A stretch of 64,000 nt of DNA from Streptomyces sp. NRRL F-525 (GTDB lineage: Bacteria > Actinomycetota > Actinomycetes > Streptomycetales > Streptomycetaceae). The DNA lies in the NCBI RefSeq assembly GCF_000716605.1, contig NZ_JNXE01000038.1:62001-126000 (forward strand), written 5' to 3'. The notes beneath the pieces were generated by a model. The model saw only the letters and a program-made list of their open reading frames with translations. It ran no database searches and was not told the DNA's origin. The position numbers and the translations under genes are program-made. Below, piece after piece: positions 52,217 to 60,677 of this stretch; the first letter of the stretch is position 1; each line of letters starts with the position of its first letter.

Positions 52217-52393
52217 CTACTTCGCCCCGTCGGCCAGCCAGGTCATGAAGTCGCCGATGGCCTTCGCGGCGTCCGATATGCCCTCGAAGCCTATCTGGAC
52301 GTAGTCGGCCGCCTTGGACGGGTCCGTGATGATCACGTACAGCGCGAAGACCACGAGCAAGTAGACGACGATCTTCTTGGCGTTAACCGCCAT
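52217..52393 (-). CDS. Small single-pass membrane protein (58 aa)
   Basis: ATG 52393 follows GGGGAGG. The 58-residue product has a basic start, one membrane helix (about 8-22, IVVYLLVVFALYVII) and an amphipathic acidic tail (YVQIGFEGISDAAKAIGDFMTWL). It is shorter than most gene finders' limits but has a good ribosome site and coherent topology. It lies 25 bp upstream of the Dabb gene and is likely co-transcribed. Confidence 0.75.
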   Translation of the reverse strand: MAVNAKKIVVYLLVVFALYVIITDPSKAADYVQIGFEGISDAAKAIGDFMTWLADGAK

Positions 52394-52774
52394 CGCGGCC
52401 TCCCCTGTGACTCCGTGCCCGTGGGCCCCCTGTTGCCGGCGGTGAGTGTAACCTTCACGGCCCCTTTTTGGATCAATCAGGGATCAACCAGAGATCAACC
52501 AGGGACCCAACGGCCCGCAGGTGAAGGGCTGTTGGGTCCCGTCGCGCAATCCTGACCGAGCCGGCTTCAGCCGAGGGACTGTCCTTGATCACCGGGGTCG
52601 AGGCCGGAGACGCCCTGACGCGCTGCGTGTCCGGGGGCTCCCGCCCGTGACGAGGCACTACATGCCGCTCGCCGAGGAGGGGTGTCAACTACGCTGAGGT
52701 CAGGTACATGGCCCGTGTCCGTGATCCGGGATCAAGGCCCCTGATCGCTTCTTACGCAGCGCTTGGAGGAAGCT
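52394..52774. other. 381-bp intergenic region with three 11-bp tandem repeats
   Basis: At 52471-52503 the unit GATCAACCAGG occurs three times head to tail (GATCAATCAGG, GATCAACCAGA, GATCAACCAGG). The 11-bp period is one helical turn. No gene is supported. The gap is shared by the divergent small membrane and Uma2 genes. Confidence 0.6.
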
Positions 52775-53347
52775 GTGACCGCCGAACTCCCCGACTGGAT
52801 GATCCCGCCCAGGCCCAGCGGCTGGGAAGCCGATGACCTCGATCACCTCCCCCAGGCACCGCGGCACACCGAACTGATCGACGGAGCCCTGATCTTCATG
52901 ATGTCGCCGCAGCGGTCCTGGCACTCCCGGCTCGTGGAGAACATGACGTTCGCGCTGCGTCAGGCGGCTCCCGCGGGGTTCGAGGTCGAGCGGGAGATGA
53001 CCGTCCGCCTCGACAAGAAGAGTCGTCCCGAGCCCGACATCCTGGTCACCACCGCTGCGTATGAACCCGACCGCACCTGGTACGCACCCGACGACGTCAC
53101 TCTCGTCATCGAAGTCGTCTCGGAGGAATCAGCCGACCGGGACCGATCCCTGAAGCCCTTCAAGTACGCCCAGGCCAAGATCGCCCACTTCTGGCGCATC
53201 GAGGACGAGGGCGGAGCGCCCGCCGTCCACACCTACGAACTCGATCTCATGACCAGTACCTACGTGCCCACCGGCATCCACCGAAACCGCCTGAAGATCT
53301 CCACCCCGTTCGACCTCGACATGAGCCTCACCGGCCTCGTGCCCTGA
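52775..53347 (+). CDS. Uma2-family protein (DUF820, PD-(D/E)XK fold)
   Basis: GTG 52775 (190 aa) follows TTGGAGGAAG. Family features are ELIDGALIFMMSPQRSWHS, KKSRPEPDILV (the PD of the nuclease-like site), VTLVIEVVSEESADRDRSLKP (the E-x-V motif) and KYAQAKIAHFWRI. The fold is that of restriction endonucleases, but the activity in vivo is unknown for the large Streptomyces families. It is immediately left of the decayed integrase. Confidence 0.87.
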   Translation: MTAELPDWMIPPRPSGWEADDLDHLPQAPRHTELIDGALIFMMSPQRSWHSRLVENMTFALRQAAPAGFEVEREMTVRLDKKSRPEPDILVTTAAYEPDRTWYAPDDVTLVIEVVSEESADRDRSLKPFKYAQAKIAHFWRIEDEGGAPAVHTYELDLMTSTYVPTGIHRNRLKISTPFDLDMSLTGLVP

Positions 53348-53478
53348 CGGGGAACACTGGAGGCGAGCCGGGCAATGAGCCAGGCCGGACCAGTCATCTG
53401 GCGGCGGGCCGATACGGGTGCCGTCGGCAGGCTTCAGGAACGGTCAGTCTGAGTTTCGGGTACCGCAGGCCCCGTCGG

Positions 53479-54060
53479 AACTCCGCACGCCGAGCCGTGG
53501 TGCTCGCCCTCGGACTTCGCCAGGGCGAGGTGCTCGGACTCAAGTGGTCGGACGTGGACCTTGAACGCGGGGTGCTCATGGCCCGGCGGAGCCCTCGTTG
53601 GCCGCGCTACACCCGCGGCTGCGGTGACCCCTGCGGGAGGAAGCCGGGTTACTGCCCTCAGCGTCAGCGGACCAACCCGGAGACCGCCGATACCAAGTCC
53701 CGCGCGGGACTGCGGGCGGTCGGACTGCCCGCACAACTCGTCGACCTGTTGCGGACCCACCGGACCAAGCAGGGGGTCTAACGCGCGGCGGCGGGGGACG
53801 CCTGGATGGATGAGGGCTGGCTCTTCGCGGCGCAGACCGGTCGGGGCACGTCGCCCCGTACGGACTACGACGACTGGAAGGAGTTGCTTGACCACGCGAA
53901 GGTGCGGGACGGTCGCCTCCACGACGCTCGCCATACCGCCGCCACGGCCATGGCTGCGCGGTATCAGCACATGGTCGACTCAGTCCGGAGTGACGTCGCC
54001 AGACAGGTCGACGGGCTCATCTGGAAGCCCGACGGCGCAGTCGACGGGGGCAGTACCTGA
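53479..54060 (+). pseudogene. Decayed tyrosine integrase
   Basis: VVLALGLRQGEVLGLKWSDVDL holds the first catalytic Arg region and LHDARHTAATAM the His-x-x-Arg box. RYQHM matches the usual catalytic-Tyr motif (KRYQHV) of Streptomyces AICE integrases. An in-frame stop TAA at 53779-53781 splits the protein, the N-terminal arm domain is missing, and the section between HTAAT and RYQH (normally about 25-30 residues with the second His/Trp) is deleted. It cannot be active. It lies about 880 bp from the 3' end of tRNA-Ser(CGA). Confidence 0.8.
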
Positions 54061-54119
54061 TCCTGAGGTTGTGTCGGTGCCTTCGGGCAAGGGTGCGCTG
54101 ACCGCAGGCACCGACGCTA

Positions 54120-54746
54120 CTAAGAGGTGAAGTAGGTACTGGAAGGGAGTGGAGGACCTGAGGCGACGGCCTCCGCATAGGCCCTATCCATCACGGAGAC
54201 GAATTGACGAAGCCGCGGCTTCTCGAGAGCTTCGGCGTACTCACGCCAGCTCACGCCGGCGTTCTCCCAATGCTTTCGGGCTATCTCGCCTCGGAAGTGT
54301 GCCTGACAGACCACACGTAGCACGGCGTCGTTGGATCGCTTCAGGACGTAGTCCGTAGACCAGTTGTTCACGATCAGGTTCGTGAACGTGATCTGTTTGG
54401 CTTCCAGTGCTGTCACAGGGATCCGGGGCGGTTCCCAGGAAACCATCAGGTCAGGGTCTTCGACCGACATGATCACAAGCTGCCGGTGAGAAGCACGTTG
54501 TGCTTCCGCATACGTGATGGCTGTTTGACGGGATTGATGGGCCAGCGACAGCGCCACTCCTATGAGGGCAGCTATGGACAGCGGGGTGCCGTAAGTCTGG
54601 CTGATGTCGCTCAGCCTTCCCCAGTTCGTCCCCTCAGGCGCCAGTGCTCCGAGTAGCTGCGGCGCAGCGACGACTGCGGCGCCCCCCGCTAGGACTCCCG
54701 CAATCCACTTGAGGATGCTGCGATCTACTGTGAACGACCGGGCCAC
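54120..54746 (-). CDS. DUF6082-family membrane-anchored protein
   Basis: GTG 54746 (208 aa) follows GAGGGGAA. There are two membrane helices near the N-terminus (about 12-32 and 47-66), then a soluble domain with HRQLVIMSVEDPDLMVSWEP and CQAHFRGEIARKHWENAGVSW, as in the DUF6082 proteins found beside integrated elements. Base composition is visibly less GC-rich than its neighbours. It sits between the integrase remnant and tRNA-Ser(CGA), so it is probably a passenger of the lost element. Function is unknown. Confidence 0.7.
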   Translation of the reverse strand: MARSFTVDRSILKWIAGVLAGGAAVVAAPQLLGALAPEGTNWGRLSDISQTYGTPLSIAALIGVALSLAHQSRQTAITYAEAQRASHRQLVIMSVEDPDLMVSWEPPRIPVTALEAKQITFTNLIVNNWSTDYVLKRSNDAVLRVVCQAHFRGEIARKHWENAGVSWREYAEALEKPRLRQFVSVMDRAYAEAVASGPPLPSSTYFTS

Positions 54747-54893
54747 GGTTCCCCTCTCTGGTTCCACTCGTTTGGTCAGGCAGTGCATACCCGCCGCGAC
54801 CGACATGTGTGCGACGTGTTTGACCTGAAGCCAGTCACTTTCGATCAGCGACTGCTGCTGAAGCCAACTGAGACGGAAACTGAGACGGAAGCC

Positions 54894-54930
54894 GATGAGG
54901 CGCCCGGTCCAACGGACCGGGCGCCTCATC
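54894..54930 (-). terminator. 17-bp perfect hairpin, terminator of tRNA-Ser(CGA)
   Basis: GATGAGGCGCCCGGTCC (54894-54910), AAC, GGACCGGGCGCCTCATC (54914-54930). It lies 6 bp past the tRNA 3' end on the minus strand. Confidence 0.85.
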
Positions 54931-54936
54931 TACCTG

Positions 54937-55021
54937 CGGTAGCGGAGGGATTTGAACCCTCGGTGACTTGCGCCACACTCGCTTTCGAGGCGAGCTCCTT
55001 CGGCCGCTCGGACACGCTACC
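54937..55021 (-). tRNA. tRNA-Ser(CGA)
   Basis: This 85-nt class II tRNA has the acceptor GGTAGCG/CGCTACC, the anticodon loop CTCGAAA (CGA), a long variable arm and the T-arm GAGGG-TTCAAAT-CCCTC. The 3' end faces the integrase remnant. Confidence 0.95.
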
Positions 55022-55088
55022 GAGAGAGACCTTACAACAAGGTGGGGCGTGGTTTGAAATCGGTAATCGAGCACCGGCATTGATCCCG

Positions 55089-55520
55089 CTACCGGTCCCG
55101 GAAGAACTCCGTGAGCAGTCGCGCGCACTCGTCCGCGAGGACGCCCTCGATGACCTCGGGGCGGTGGTTGAGGCGCCGGTCGCGGACGACGTCGAAGAGG
55201 GAGCCGGCCGCGCCCGCCTTCTCGTCGCGGGCGCCGTAGACGACCCGGTCCACCCGGGACTGCACCAGCGCGCCCGCGCACATCGTGCAGGGTTCGAGGG
55301 TGACGACGAGTGTGCAGCCCGAGAGCCGCCACTCACCCAGGTGAGCGGCGGCCCGTCTGATCGCGAGGACCTCGGCGTGCGCCGTCGGATCGCCGGTGGC
55401 CTCGCGTTCGTTGTGCCCGGTGGCGAGCACGGTCGTACCGTCCGGGGACAGCACGACCGCGCCGACCGGGACGTCTCCGCCCCGGGCGGCCGCTCCGGCC
55501 TCGTCCAGGGCGAGCCGCAT
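55089..55520 (-). CDS. tadA: tRNA(adenine-34) deaminase
   Basis: The protein has 143 aa from ATG 55520. The zinc/catalytic motifs are HAEV (catalytic Glu) and PCTMCAGA. It converts A34 to inosine in tRNA-Arg(ACG), which is encoded at 25325. The N-terminus is short: the frame continues 20 codons upstream with TadA-like residues (TEGPRDPVRDRWRAA) to a CTG at 55580 that overlaps the stop of the upstream gene, so the true start may be that CTG. Confidence 0.92.
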   Translation of the reverse strand: MRLALDEAGAAARGGDVPVGAVVLSPDGTTVLATGHNEREATGDPTAHAEVLAIRRAAAHLGEWRLSGCTLVVTLEPCTMCAGALVQSRVDRVVYGARDEKAGAAGSLFDVVRDRRLNHRPEVIEGVLADECARLLTEFFRDR

Positions 55521-55576
55521 CGCGGCCCGCCAGCGGTCGCGTACCGGGTCCCGAGGCCCTTCTGTGCGTGCTGTGG

Positions 55577-56116
55577 TCAGCGGACGGTCTCCAGGACCTC
55601 CGAGGCCCCCAGGGCCTCGGCGATGGAGCTCAGCGCGTCGTCCGCGTCCAGAAGACGCAGCTCCTTCTCGCCGACTCCCAGGTCGTCCAGGATCTGGCTG
55701 TCACCGACCGGGCTGTGCGGAACGGCCTCGGCCGAGGAGGTGCCGTCCTCGTCGTCGTCCTCCTCCTCGGTGTCACCGTCCTCGGTGCCGTCGAGGTCGA
55801 GGGAGTCCAGATCGACGACGTCGTCGTCGTCCGGATCCCGTCCGAGCAGCTCGTCGGTGAGCAGGATCTCGCCGTACGAGCTGCGGGCTGCGGCAGCTGC
55901 GTCCGAGACGTAGATCCGAGGGTCGTCCTCGCCGTCGATGCGGACGACGCCGAACCAGGCGTCCTCCTGCTCGATGAGCACCAGCACCGTGTCGTCCTCG
56001 GGCGAGGCTTCACGGGCCAGTTCGGCCAGATCCGACAGGCTCTCGACATCGTCGAGCTCTGTGTCGCTCGCTTCCCACCCGTCTTCGGTGCGCGCGAGCA
56101 GTGCGGCGAAGTACAC
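55577..56116 (-). CDS. tRNA adenosine deaminase-associated protein
   Basis: GTG 56116 (179 aa) is chosen because GGGAG lies 7-8 nt upstream and the family starts at YFAALLARTEDGWEA; the ATG at 56137 precedes that ribosome site. It has an alpha/beta N-terminal domain with an acidic linker (DLDGTEDGDTEEEDDDEDG) and a short C-terminal helical domain (LLDADDALSSIAEAL). Always next to tadA in streptomycetes as I recall, it is probably a partner or regulator of TadA. Its stop lies within 60 bp of the deaminase start. Confidence 0.85.
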   Translation of the reverse strand: MYFAALLARTEDGWEASDTELDDVESLSDLAELAREASPEDDTVLVLIEQEDAWFGVVRIDGEDDPRIYVSDAAAAARSSYGEILLTDELLGRDPDDDDVVDLDSLDLDGTEDGDTEEEDDDEDGTSSAEAVPHSPVGDSQILDDLGVGEKELRLLDADDALSSIAEALGASEVLETVR

Positions 56117-56359
56117 CGTGACTCTCCCACTGGTCATAGGTGTGCCGGTTGGGGGTCCCCCCGGCTGAGGCTGCGGGCGGGGAGAGCTCGTGCTCCGAGC
56201 CCCACCCACTCGGAATCGTGGCAGAAACAAGGCGTTCAGGGGACGTCTTCGGCTCCCTGTGTCCGCCCGTTTTGATCGACCACCAGCGGGATCGTACGCG
56301 GCGATCGCCGTACACACGCACCCGGTTGGCCTTACAAAGTGCTGTGAGACAGGTCTCGA

Positions 56360-56554
56360 CTACCAGCGGAACGTGCGCATACGCATGGCGTGGCGCAGCC
56401 GCGCGGTCTTGGCGCGGCGGGGCTGGACCCGGTCGCGCAGCTCGCGCGCCTCGGTCAGCTCGCGCAGGAACTGGGCCCGGCGCCGCCTGCGCTCGGCCTC
56501 GGTCTCGCTGCTGTTCCGCTGTGACGGTTCCTCGTGGGACTCACGGTCAGGCAT
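56360..56554 (-). CDS. Small Arg/Glu-rich protein (64 aa)
   Basis: From ATG 56554 the product is 64 aa, almost entirely charged, with a likely single coiled helix ([25 protein letters not shown]) and a basic tail ([10 protein letters not shown]). The strict end and the conserved look suggest a real small gene, divergent from upp. Role unknown. A 243-bp gap to 56116 shows no other gene. Confidence 0.65.
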   Translation of the reverse strand: MPDRESHEEPSQRNSSETEAERRRRRAQFLRELTEARELRDRVQPRRAKTARLRHAMRMRTFRW

Positions 56555-56650
56555 CGGTTCACCACCCCGTTCCGTCCCTCCCACTTTCCCCCGGACGGGC
56601 GGTTTGATGCCAGCGCGAGCAGGGACGCGGCGGCGGCTACTGTTGTGGAC

Positions 56651-57286
56651 ATGCGTCTCCACGTCGTCGACCACCCCCTGGTCGCCCACAAGCTCACCAC
56701 GCTGCGCGACCGGCGCACCGACTCCGCGACCTTCCGCCGCCTCGCCGACGAGCTGGTCACCCTGCTCGCCTACGAGGCCACGCGCGACGTGCGCACCGAA
56801 CAGGTCGACATCGTCACGCCGGTCTCCCCGACCACCGGCGTCAAGCTGTCCTACCCGCGCCCCCTGGTCGTGCCGATCCTGCGGGCGGGCCTCGGCATGC
56901 TGGACGGCATGGTCCGCCTGCTGCCCTCCGCCGAGGTGGGCTTCATGGGCATGGTGCGCAACGAGGAGACCCTCCAGGCCTCCACGTACGCCACGCGCAT
57001 GCCGGAGGACCTCTCCGGCCGCCAGGTGTACGTCCTGGACCCGATGCTGGCCACCGGCGGCACCCTGGTCGCGGCGATCCGCGAGCTGATCAAGCGCGGC
57101 GCCGACGACGTGACGGCCGTGGTCCTGCTCGCCGCCCCCGAGGGCGTCGAGGTCATGGAGCGCGAACTCGCGGGCACCCCGGTGACGGTCGTGACGGCCT
57201 CGGTCGACGAGCGCCTGAACGAGCACGGCTACATCGTCCCGGGCCTGGGCGACGCGGGCGACCGCCTGTACGGCGCGGCGGAGTAG
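56651..57286 (+). CDS. upp: Uracil phosphoribosyltransferase
   Basis: The protein has 211 aa. The PRPP loop is [14 protein letters not shown] (typical [13 protein letters not shown] of Upp), and the uracil-binding end is [24 protein letters not shown]. It salvages uracil to UMP. TACTGT at 56638-56643 ends 7 bp before the ATG, so the transcript may be leaderless. It is monocistronic with a terminator after it. Confidence 0.96.
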   Translation: MRLHVVDHPLVAHKLTTLRDRRTDSATFRRLADELVTLLAYEATRDVRTEQVDIVTPVSPTTGVKLSYPRPLVVPILRAGLGMLDGMVRLLPSAEVGFMGMVRNEETLQASTYATRMPEDLSGRQVYVLDPMLATGGTLVAAIRELIKRGADDVTAVVLLAAPEGVEVMERELAGTPVTVVTASVDERLNEHGYIVPGLGDAGDRLYGAAE

Positions 57287-57306
57287 GACGCGGTCAACAC
57301 CCGATT

Positions 57307-57340
57307 CCCGTACGGCTCTTACCTGCCGTACGGGATTTTC
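57307..57340 (+). terminator. Terminator of upp
   Basis: CCCGTACGGC and GCCGTACGGG form a 10-bp stem with an 8-nt loop, followed by ATTTTC. Confidence 0.85.
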
Positions 57341-57399
57341 GTACGCCCTTCCTACGGTCGTTCTCCTACGGCTGTTCTGCTACGGCCGTTCCCGTACGC

Positions 57400-58056
57400 C
57401 TACGAGCAGCTCTTCGGTGAAGCGCTGGCCGTCGGCTCGGGTCCGGCGAGCGCGGCCAGGGCCTTGTCGGCGGCCGCCTTCGCCGTGAGGTTCTTGAAGG
57501 CGGTGCCGATGACGAGGTCGACCGCGGTGCCCTTGCGGGTGGCCTCGGTACGGCGCTCGGCGCCGGTGAGCTGGGTGGCGAGGACGGGCAGCGAGGTGTC
57601 GAGGGCGGAGGCGGGGCCGAGCAGGACGCCGGTGCCCTTGACCTTCTTGTCCCACTGCGCGGACGCGTTGCCCACGTCACCGATCTTGAAGCCGCGCTTC
57701 TTGAGTTCGTCGGCGGTCGACTTGGCGAGGCCGCTGCGGGGGGTGGCGTTGTAGACGTTCACGGTGATCTGGGCGGGCTTCGGAACAGCGGAGTCCGTGG
57801 TTGCGCCCGTACTCGCCGAGGGGCTCGCCTTGGTCGCGCAGGCGGCCTTGGGACCGGCCGCCGCGGCCTGCTTGCCGCCACCGGTGAAGACGTCGATGAG
57901 CTGCAACGTGCCCCACCCGCCCACACCCAGTACGGCGACGGACGCGACCACCATGAGGACGAGCCTCCCGCGGCGCCGCGGACGGCGCATACGCGGGTAT
58001 TTGTCCCCCGTGATCCGGTACTGGCCGCCCATGCCTGGGGGAGTCAGCATGCTCAT
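57400..58056 (-). CDS. LytR C-terminal domain protein, membrane-anchored
   Basis: ATG 58056 gives 218 aa. A basic cytoplasmic head (RMRRPRRRGR) and one membrane helix (about 33-53) lead to an extracellular region with a Ser/Ala linker and the LytR_C domain (ITVNVYNATPRSGLAKSTADELKKRGFKIGDVGNA...VDLVIGTAF). Such domains accompany cell-wall polymer ligases but occur alone here. It is downstream of the VapB-like gene on the same strand. Confidence 0.87.
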   Translation of the reverse strand: MSMLTPPGMGGQYRITGDKYPRMRRPRRRGRLVLMVVASVAVLGVGGWGTLQLIDVFTGGGKQAAAAGPKAACATKASPSASTGATTDSAVPKPAQITVNVYNATPRSGLAKSTADELKKRGFKIGDVGNASAQWDKKVKGTGVLLGPASALDTSLPVLATQLTGAERRTEATRKGTAVDLVIGTAFKNLTAKAAADKALAALAGPEPTASASPKSCS

Positions 58057-58156
58057 GAGCGCAGCGTAGTGCGCCCGGGCGACGATGCCTACTAGATGAT
58101 CATTCGACAGCGCCGAGACCAACCCGAAAGGGTCAACGCACTAGTGGACCGGCGTC

Positions 58157-58453
58157 TCAGTCGAGCTCGAGCACGCGCGCGTGGAGCACCTGGCGCTGCT
58201 GCAGCGCGGCGCGGACCGCGCGGTGCAGGCCGTCCTCCAGGTACAGGTCGCCCTGCCACTTCACGACGTGCGCGAAGAGGTCGCCGTAGAAGGTCGAGTC
58301 CTCGGCGAGGAGCGTTTCCAGGTCGAGCTGGCCCTTGGTCGTCACGAGTTGATCGAGGCGGACCGGGCGCGGCGCGACATCCGCCCACTGCCGGGTGCTT
58401 TCCCGGCCGTGGTCGGGGTACGGCCGGCCGTTTCCGATGCGCTTGAAGATCAC
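58157..58453 (-). CDS. VapB-family antitoxin-like protein (orphan)
   Basis: A 98-aa protein with a short basic start and a C-terminal helical region (LYLEDGLHRAVRAALQQRQVLHARVLEL). Homologues in streptomycetes are annotated as type II VapB antitoxins as I recall. No PIN-domain toxin is adjacent: neighbours are the LytR_C gene and the divergent HerA-like gene. It may have another role. Confidence 0.7.
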   Translation of the reverse strand: MIFKRIGNGRPYPDHGRESTRQWADVAPRPVRLDQLVTTKGQLDLETLLAEDSTFYGDLFAHVVKWQGDLYLEDGLHRAVRAALQQRQVLHARVLELD

Positions 58454-58558
58454 ACGGAAAGCCTACCGGTCATGACGTTCCGGGCGCAGCCATGGAGACG
58501 GAGTGCGACGCTGGAAAAGATGCCGTAAAGCCGGGCAAAACGGGAACAGAGGTCTGAT

Positions 58559-60067
58559 ATGAGTGACAGCGAGACGATCGCCGCCGGGTACGCCTTCACA
58601 GGACCTGCACTCGACCTGGGGGCCCTGTTGTGGGACGGCGCCTGTCTGCCCGACGCGCAGATCCGCATCCCTCTCCCGATGCTCAACCGCCACGGCCTCG
58701 TCGCCGGCGCCACCGGCACCGGCAAGACCAAGACCCTCCAGCTCATCGCCGAGCAGCTCTCGGCGCAGGGCGTGCCGGTGTTCCTCGCGGATGTGAAGGG
58801 CGATGTGTCAGGCATCTCGGCGCCCGGCGTCACGAACGACAAGGTCGCGGGCCGGGCGGCGGAAGTGAAGCAGCAGTGGACGGCGACCGGCTTCCCGGCG
58901 GAGTTCTACGCCCTCTGCGGCATCGGCCACGGCATCCCGGTGCGGGCCACGATCACGGACTTCGGCCCGGTGCTGCTGTCGAAGGTCCTGCAGCTCAACC
59001 AGACCCAGGAGCAGTCCCTCGGCCTGATCTTCCACTACGCCGACACCAAGGGCCTGGAGCTGATCGACCTCAAGGACCTGCGCGCGGTCGTCACCTTCCT
59101 GACCTCGGACGAGGGCAAGCCGGAACTGAAGAACATCGGCGGCCTCTCCACCGCCACGGCCGGCGTGATCCTGCGCTCCCTCACCGCCTTCGAGGCACAG
59201 GGCATGGCCGACTTCTTCGGTGAGCCCGACTTCGACACGAGCGAGCTGCTGCGCACGGCGTCGGACGGCCGGGGCATGGTCTCCGTCCTCGAACTCCCGG
59301 CGGTCCAGGACAAACCGCAGCTCTTCTCGACCTTCCTGATGTGGATGCTGGCCGACCTCTTCCACGACCTCCCGGAGGTCGGCGACGCCGACAAACCGAA
59401 GCTCGTCTTCTTCTTCGACGAGGCGCATCTGCTCTTCAACGACGCCTCCAAAGCCTTCCTGGACTCCATCACGCAGACCGTCCGCCTCATTCGCTCGAAA
59501 GGGGTCGGCGTCTTCTTCGTCACGCAGACCCCGAAGGACGTACCCGGCGACGTCCTCGCCCAACTCGGCAACCGCGTCCAGCACGCGCTCCGCGCCTTCA
59601 CCCCCGACGACCAGAAGGCGCTGAAGGCCACGGTGAAGACCTTCCCGAACTCCTCCTACGACCTGGAGGAGATCCTCACGGGCCTCGGCACAGGCGAAGC
59701 GGTCGTCACGGTCCTGAGCGAGAACGGCGCCCCGACCCCCGTCGCCGTCACCCGCCTCCGCGCCCCCGAGTCCCTGATGGGCCCGATCGACGCGGCGACC
59801 CTCGACGCGGCGGTCAAGTCCTCGTCCCTCTACGGCCGTTACGCACAGGCTGTGGACCGGGAGTCGGCGTACGAGAAGCTCACGGCGGAGGCGCCGAAGC
59901 CCAAGGAAGCTGCGAAGGCGGCCTCCAAGCCGGCGAAGGAGGACGAGTCGATGGTCCAACAGGTCGTCGGCAGCGGGATGTTCAAGTCCCTGGCACGTTC
60001 TGTCGGCACCCAGATCGGCCGCGAGATCACCCGCTCCCTCTTCGGCACGGCCCGGCGGAAGCGCTAG
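58559..60067 (+). CDS. HerA-like ATPase (DUF853)
   Basis: The protein has 502 aa. Walker A is GATGTGKTKT, and Walker B is LVFFFDEAHLLF with the catalytic Glu. The arginine-finger/sensor part is FFVTQTPKDVPGDVLAQLGNRVQHALRAF. HerA/DUF853 proteins are hexameric DNA pumps or helicases, but no NurA nuclease partner is near. An Ala/Lys/Pro-rich stretch (about 438-465) precedes the C-terminal helix. Confidence 0.9.
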   Translation: MSDSETIAAGYAFTGPALDLGALLWDGACLPDAQIRIPLPMLNRHGLVAGATGTGKTKTLQLIAEQLSAQGVPVFLADVKGDVSGISAPGVTNDKVAGRAAEVKQQWTATGFPAEFYALCGIGHGIPVRATITDFGPVLLSKVLQLNQTQEQSLGLIFHYADTKGLELIDLKDLRAVVTFLTSDEGKPELKNIGGLSTATAGVILRSLTAFEAQGMADFFGEPDFDTSELLRTASDGRGMVSVLELPAVQDKPQLFSTFLMWMLADLFHDLPEVGDADKPKLVFFFDEAHLLFNDASKAFLDSITQTVRLIRSKGVGVFFVTQTPKDVPGDVLAQLGNRVQHALRAFTPDDQKALKATVKTFPNSSYDLEEILTGLGTGEAVVTVLSENGAPTPVAVTRLRAPESLMGPIDAATLDAAVKSSSLYGRYAQAVDRESAYEKLTAEAPKPKEAAKAASKPAKEDESMVQQVVGSGMFKSLARSVGTQIGREITRSLFGTARRKR

Positions 60068-60088
60068 CCCCCGCCGGGCCGTACTGGC

Positions 60089-60211
60089 TCAGCGCCCCTG
60101 TTCCTCCGGGGGCCGCTGCGGCTCGGGCCGGCGGACTTCCGGCTTGGGCGCGTTGCGGACGGCCTCCGCGCGCAGCAGGGCGCGCAGGACCGCGTACGGG
60201 TCGATGGGCAT
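60089..60211 (-). CDS. Very small Arg/Pro-rich protein (40 aa)
   Basis: ATG 60211 to TGA 60089 encodes a helix (PYAVLRALLRAEAVRNA) and a Pro/Glu/Arg-rich tail. It is too short for certainty, but the clean helix and isolated position support it. No function can be proposed. Confidence 0.5.
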   Translation of the reverse strand: MPIDPYAVLRALLRAEAVRNAPKPEVRRPEPQRPPEEQGR

Positions 60212-60263
60212 GGCTGTGTTCCTAGCGTCGTGGTGACGGTTGACCTGGGGGGAGGTCGGTCCG

Positions 60264-60599
60264 TCAGCAGCGCAGGACCACGGTGCGCAGGGCGCGGAGG
60301 GTGTACGGCGGGGAGGGCGGCGCGGGGAAGGATCGCACCCGGGAGGCCCGGGACGCCGGTGCGGGCGCGGGCCGCAGGGGTGCGGCGGGTCGGTGGACGG
60401 TGAGGGAGACGGGCCGTAGGGCAGCGGCCGTATCGAGGACGTCGTACTCGACGGTCGTCTCTACGGACGCCACCGCGACGGGCATCGCGCGCATCTCGGC
60501 GTGCGTGCCGGGCACCAGCAGGGCGAGCAGCAGCACGAGGCCCCGCAGCCAGGCGCGGCTGCGGGGGAGGTTGTGTGCGGGGCGCACCCTCGTGCTCAT
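60264..60599 (-). CDS. Predicted exported protein, hypothetical
   Basis: A 111-aa protein with an Arg-rich start and one hydrophobic segment (WLRGLVLLLALLVPG, about 17-31) ending in a possible signal cleavage site. The rest is Pro/Ala/Arg-rich with a terminal Cys. I do not recognise a family. Confidence 0.6.
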   Translation of the reverse strand: MSTRVRPAHNLPRSRAWLRGLVLLLALLVPGTHAEMRAMPVAVASVETTVEYDVLDTAAALRPVSLTVHRPAAPLRPAPAPASRASRVRSFPAPPSPPYTLRALRTVVLRC

Positions 60600-60677
60600 G
60601 GAAGGTCATCTCCCAGCGGCCGTACGGCGTTCATCGCGGCGGGCGCGTAAACCGCCCGCACGGCCTACCAACGAGGC

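Noticed and set aside
58157..58453. A VapBC toxin-antitoxin module
   Set aside because: No PIN-domain or other toxin gene is adjacent. Only an antitoxin-like gene is present.
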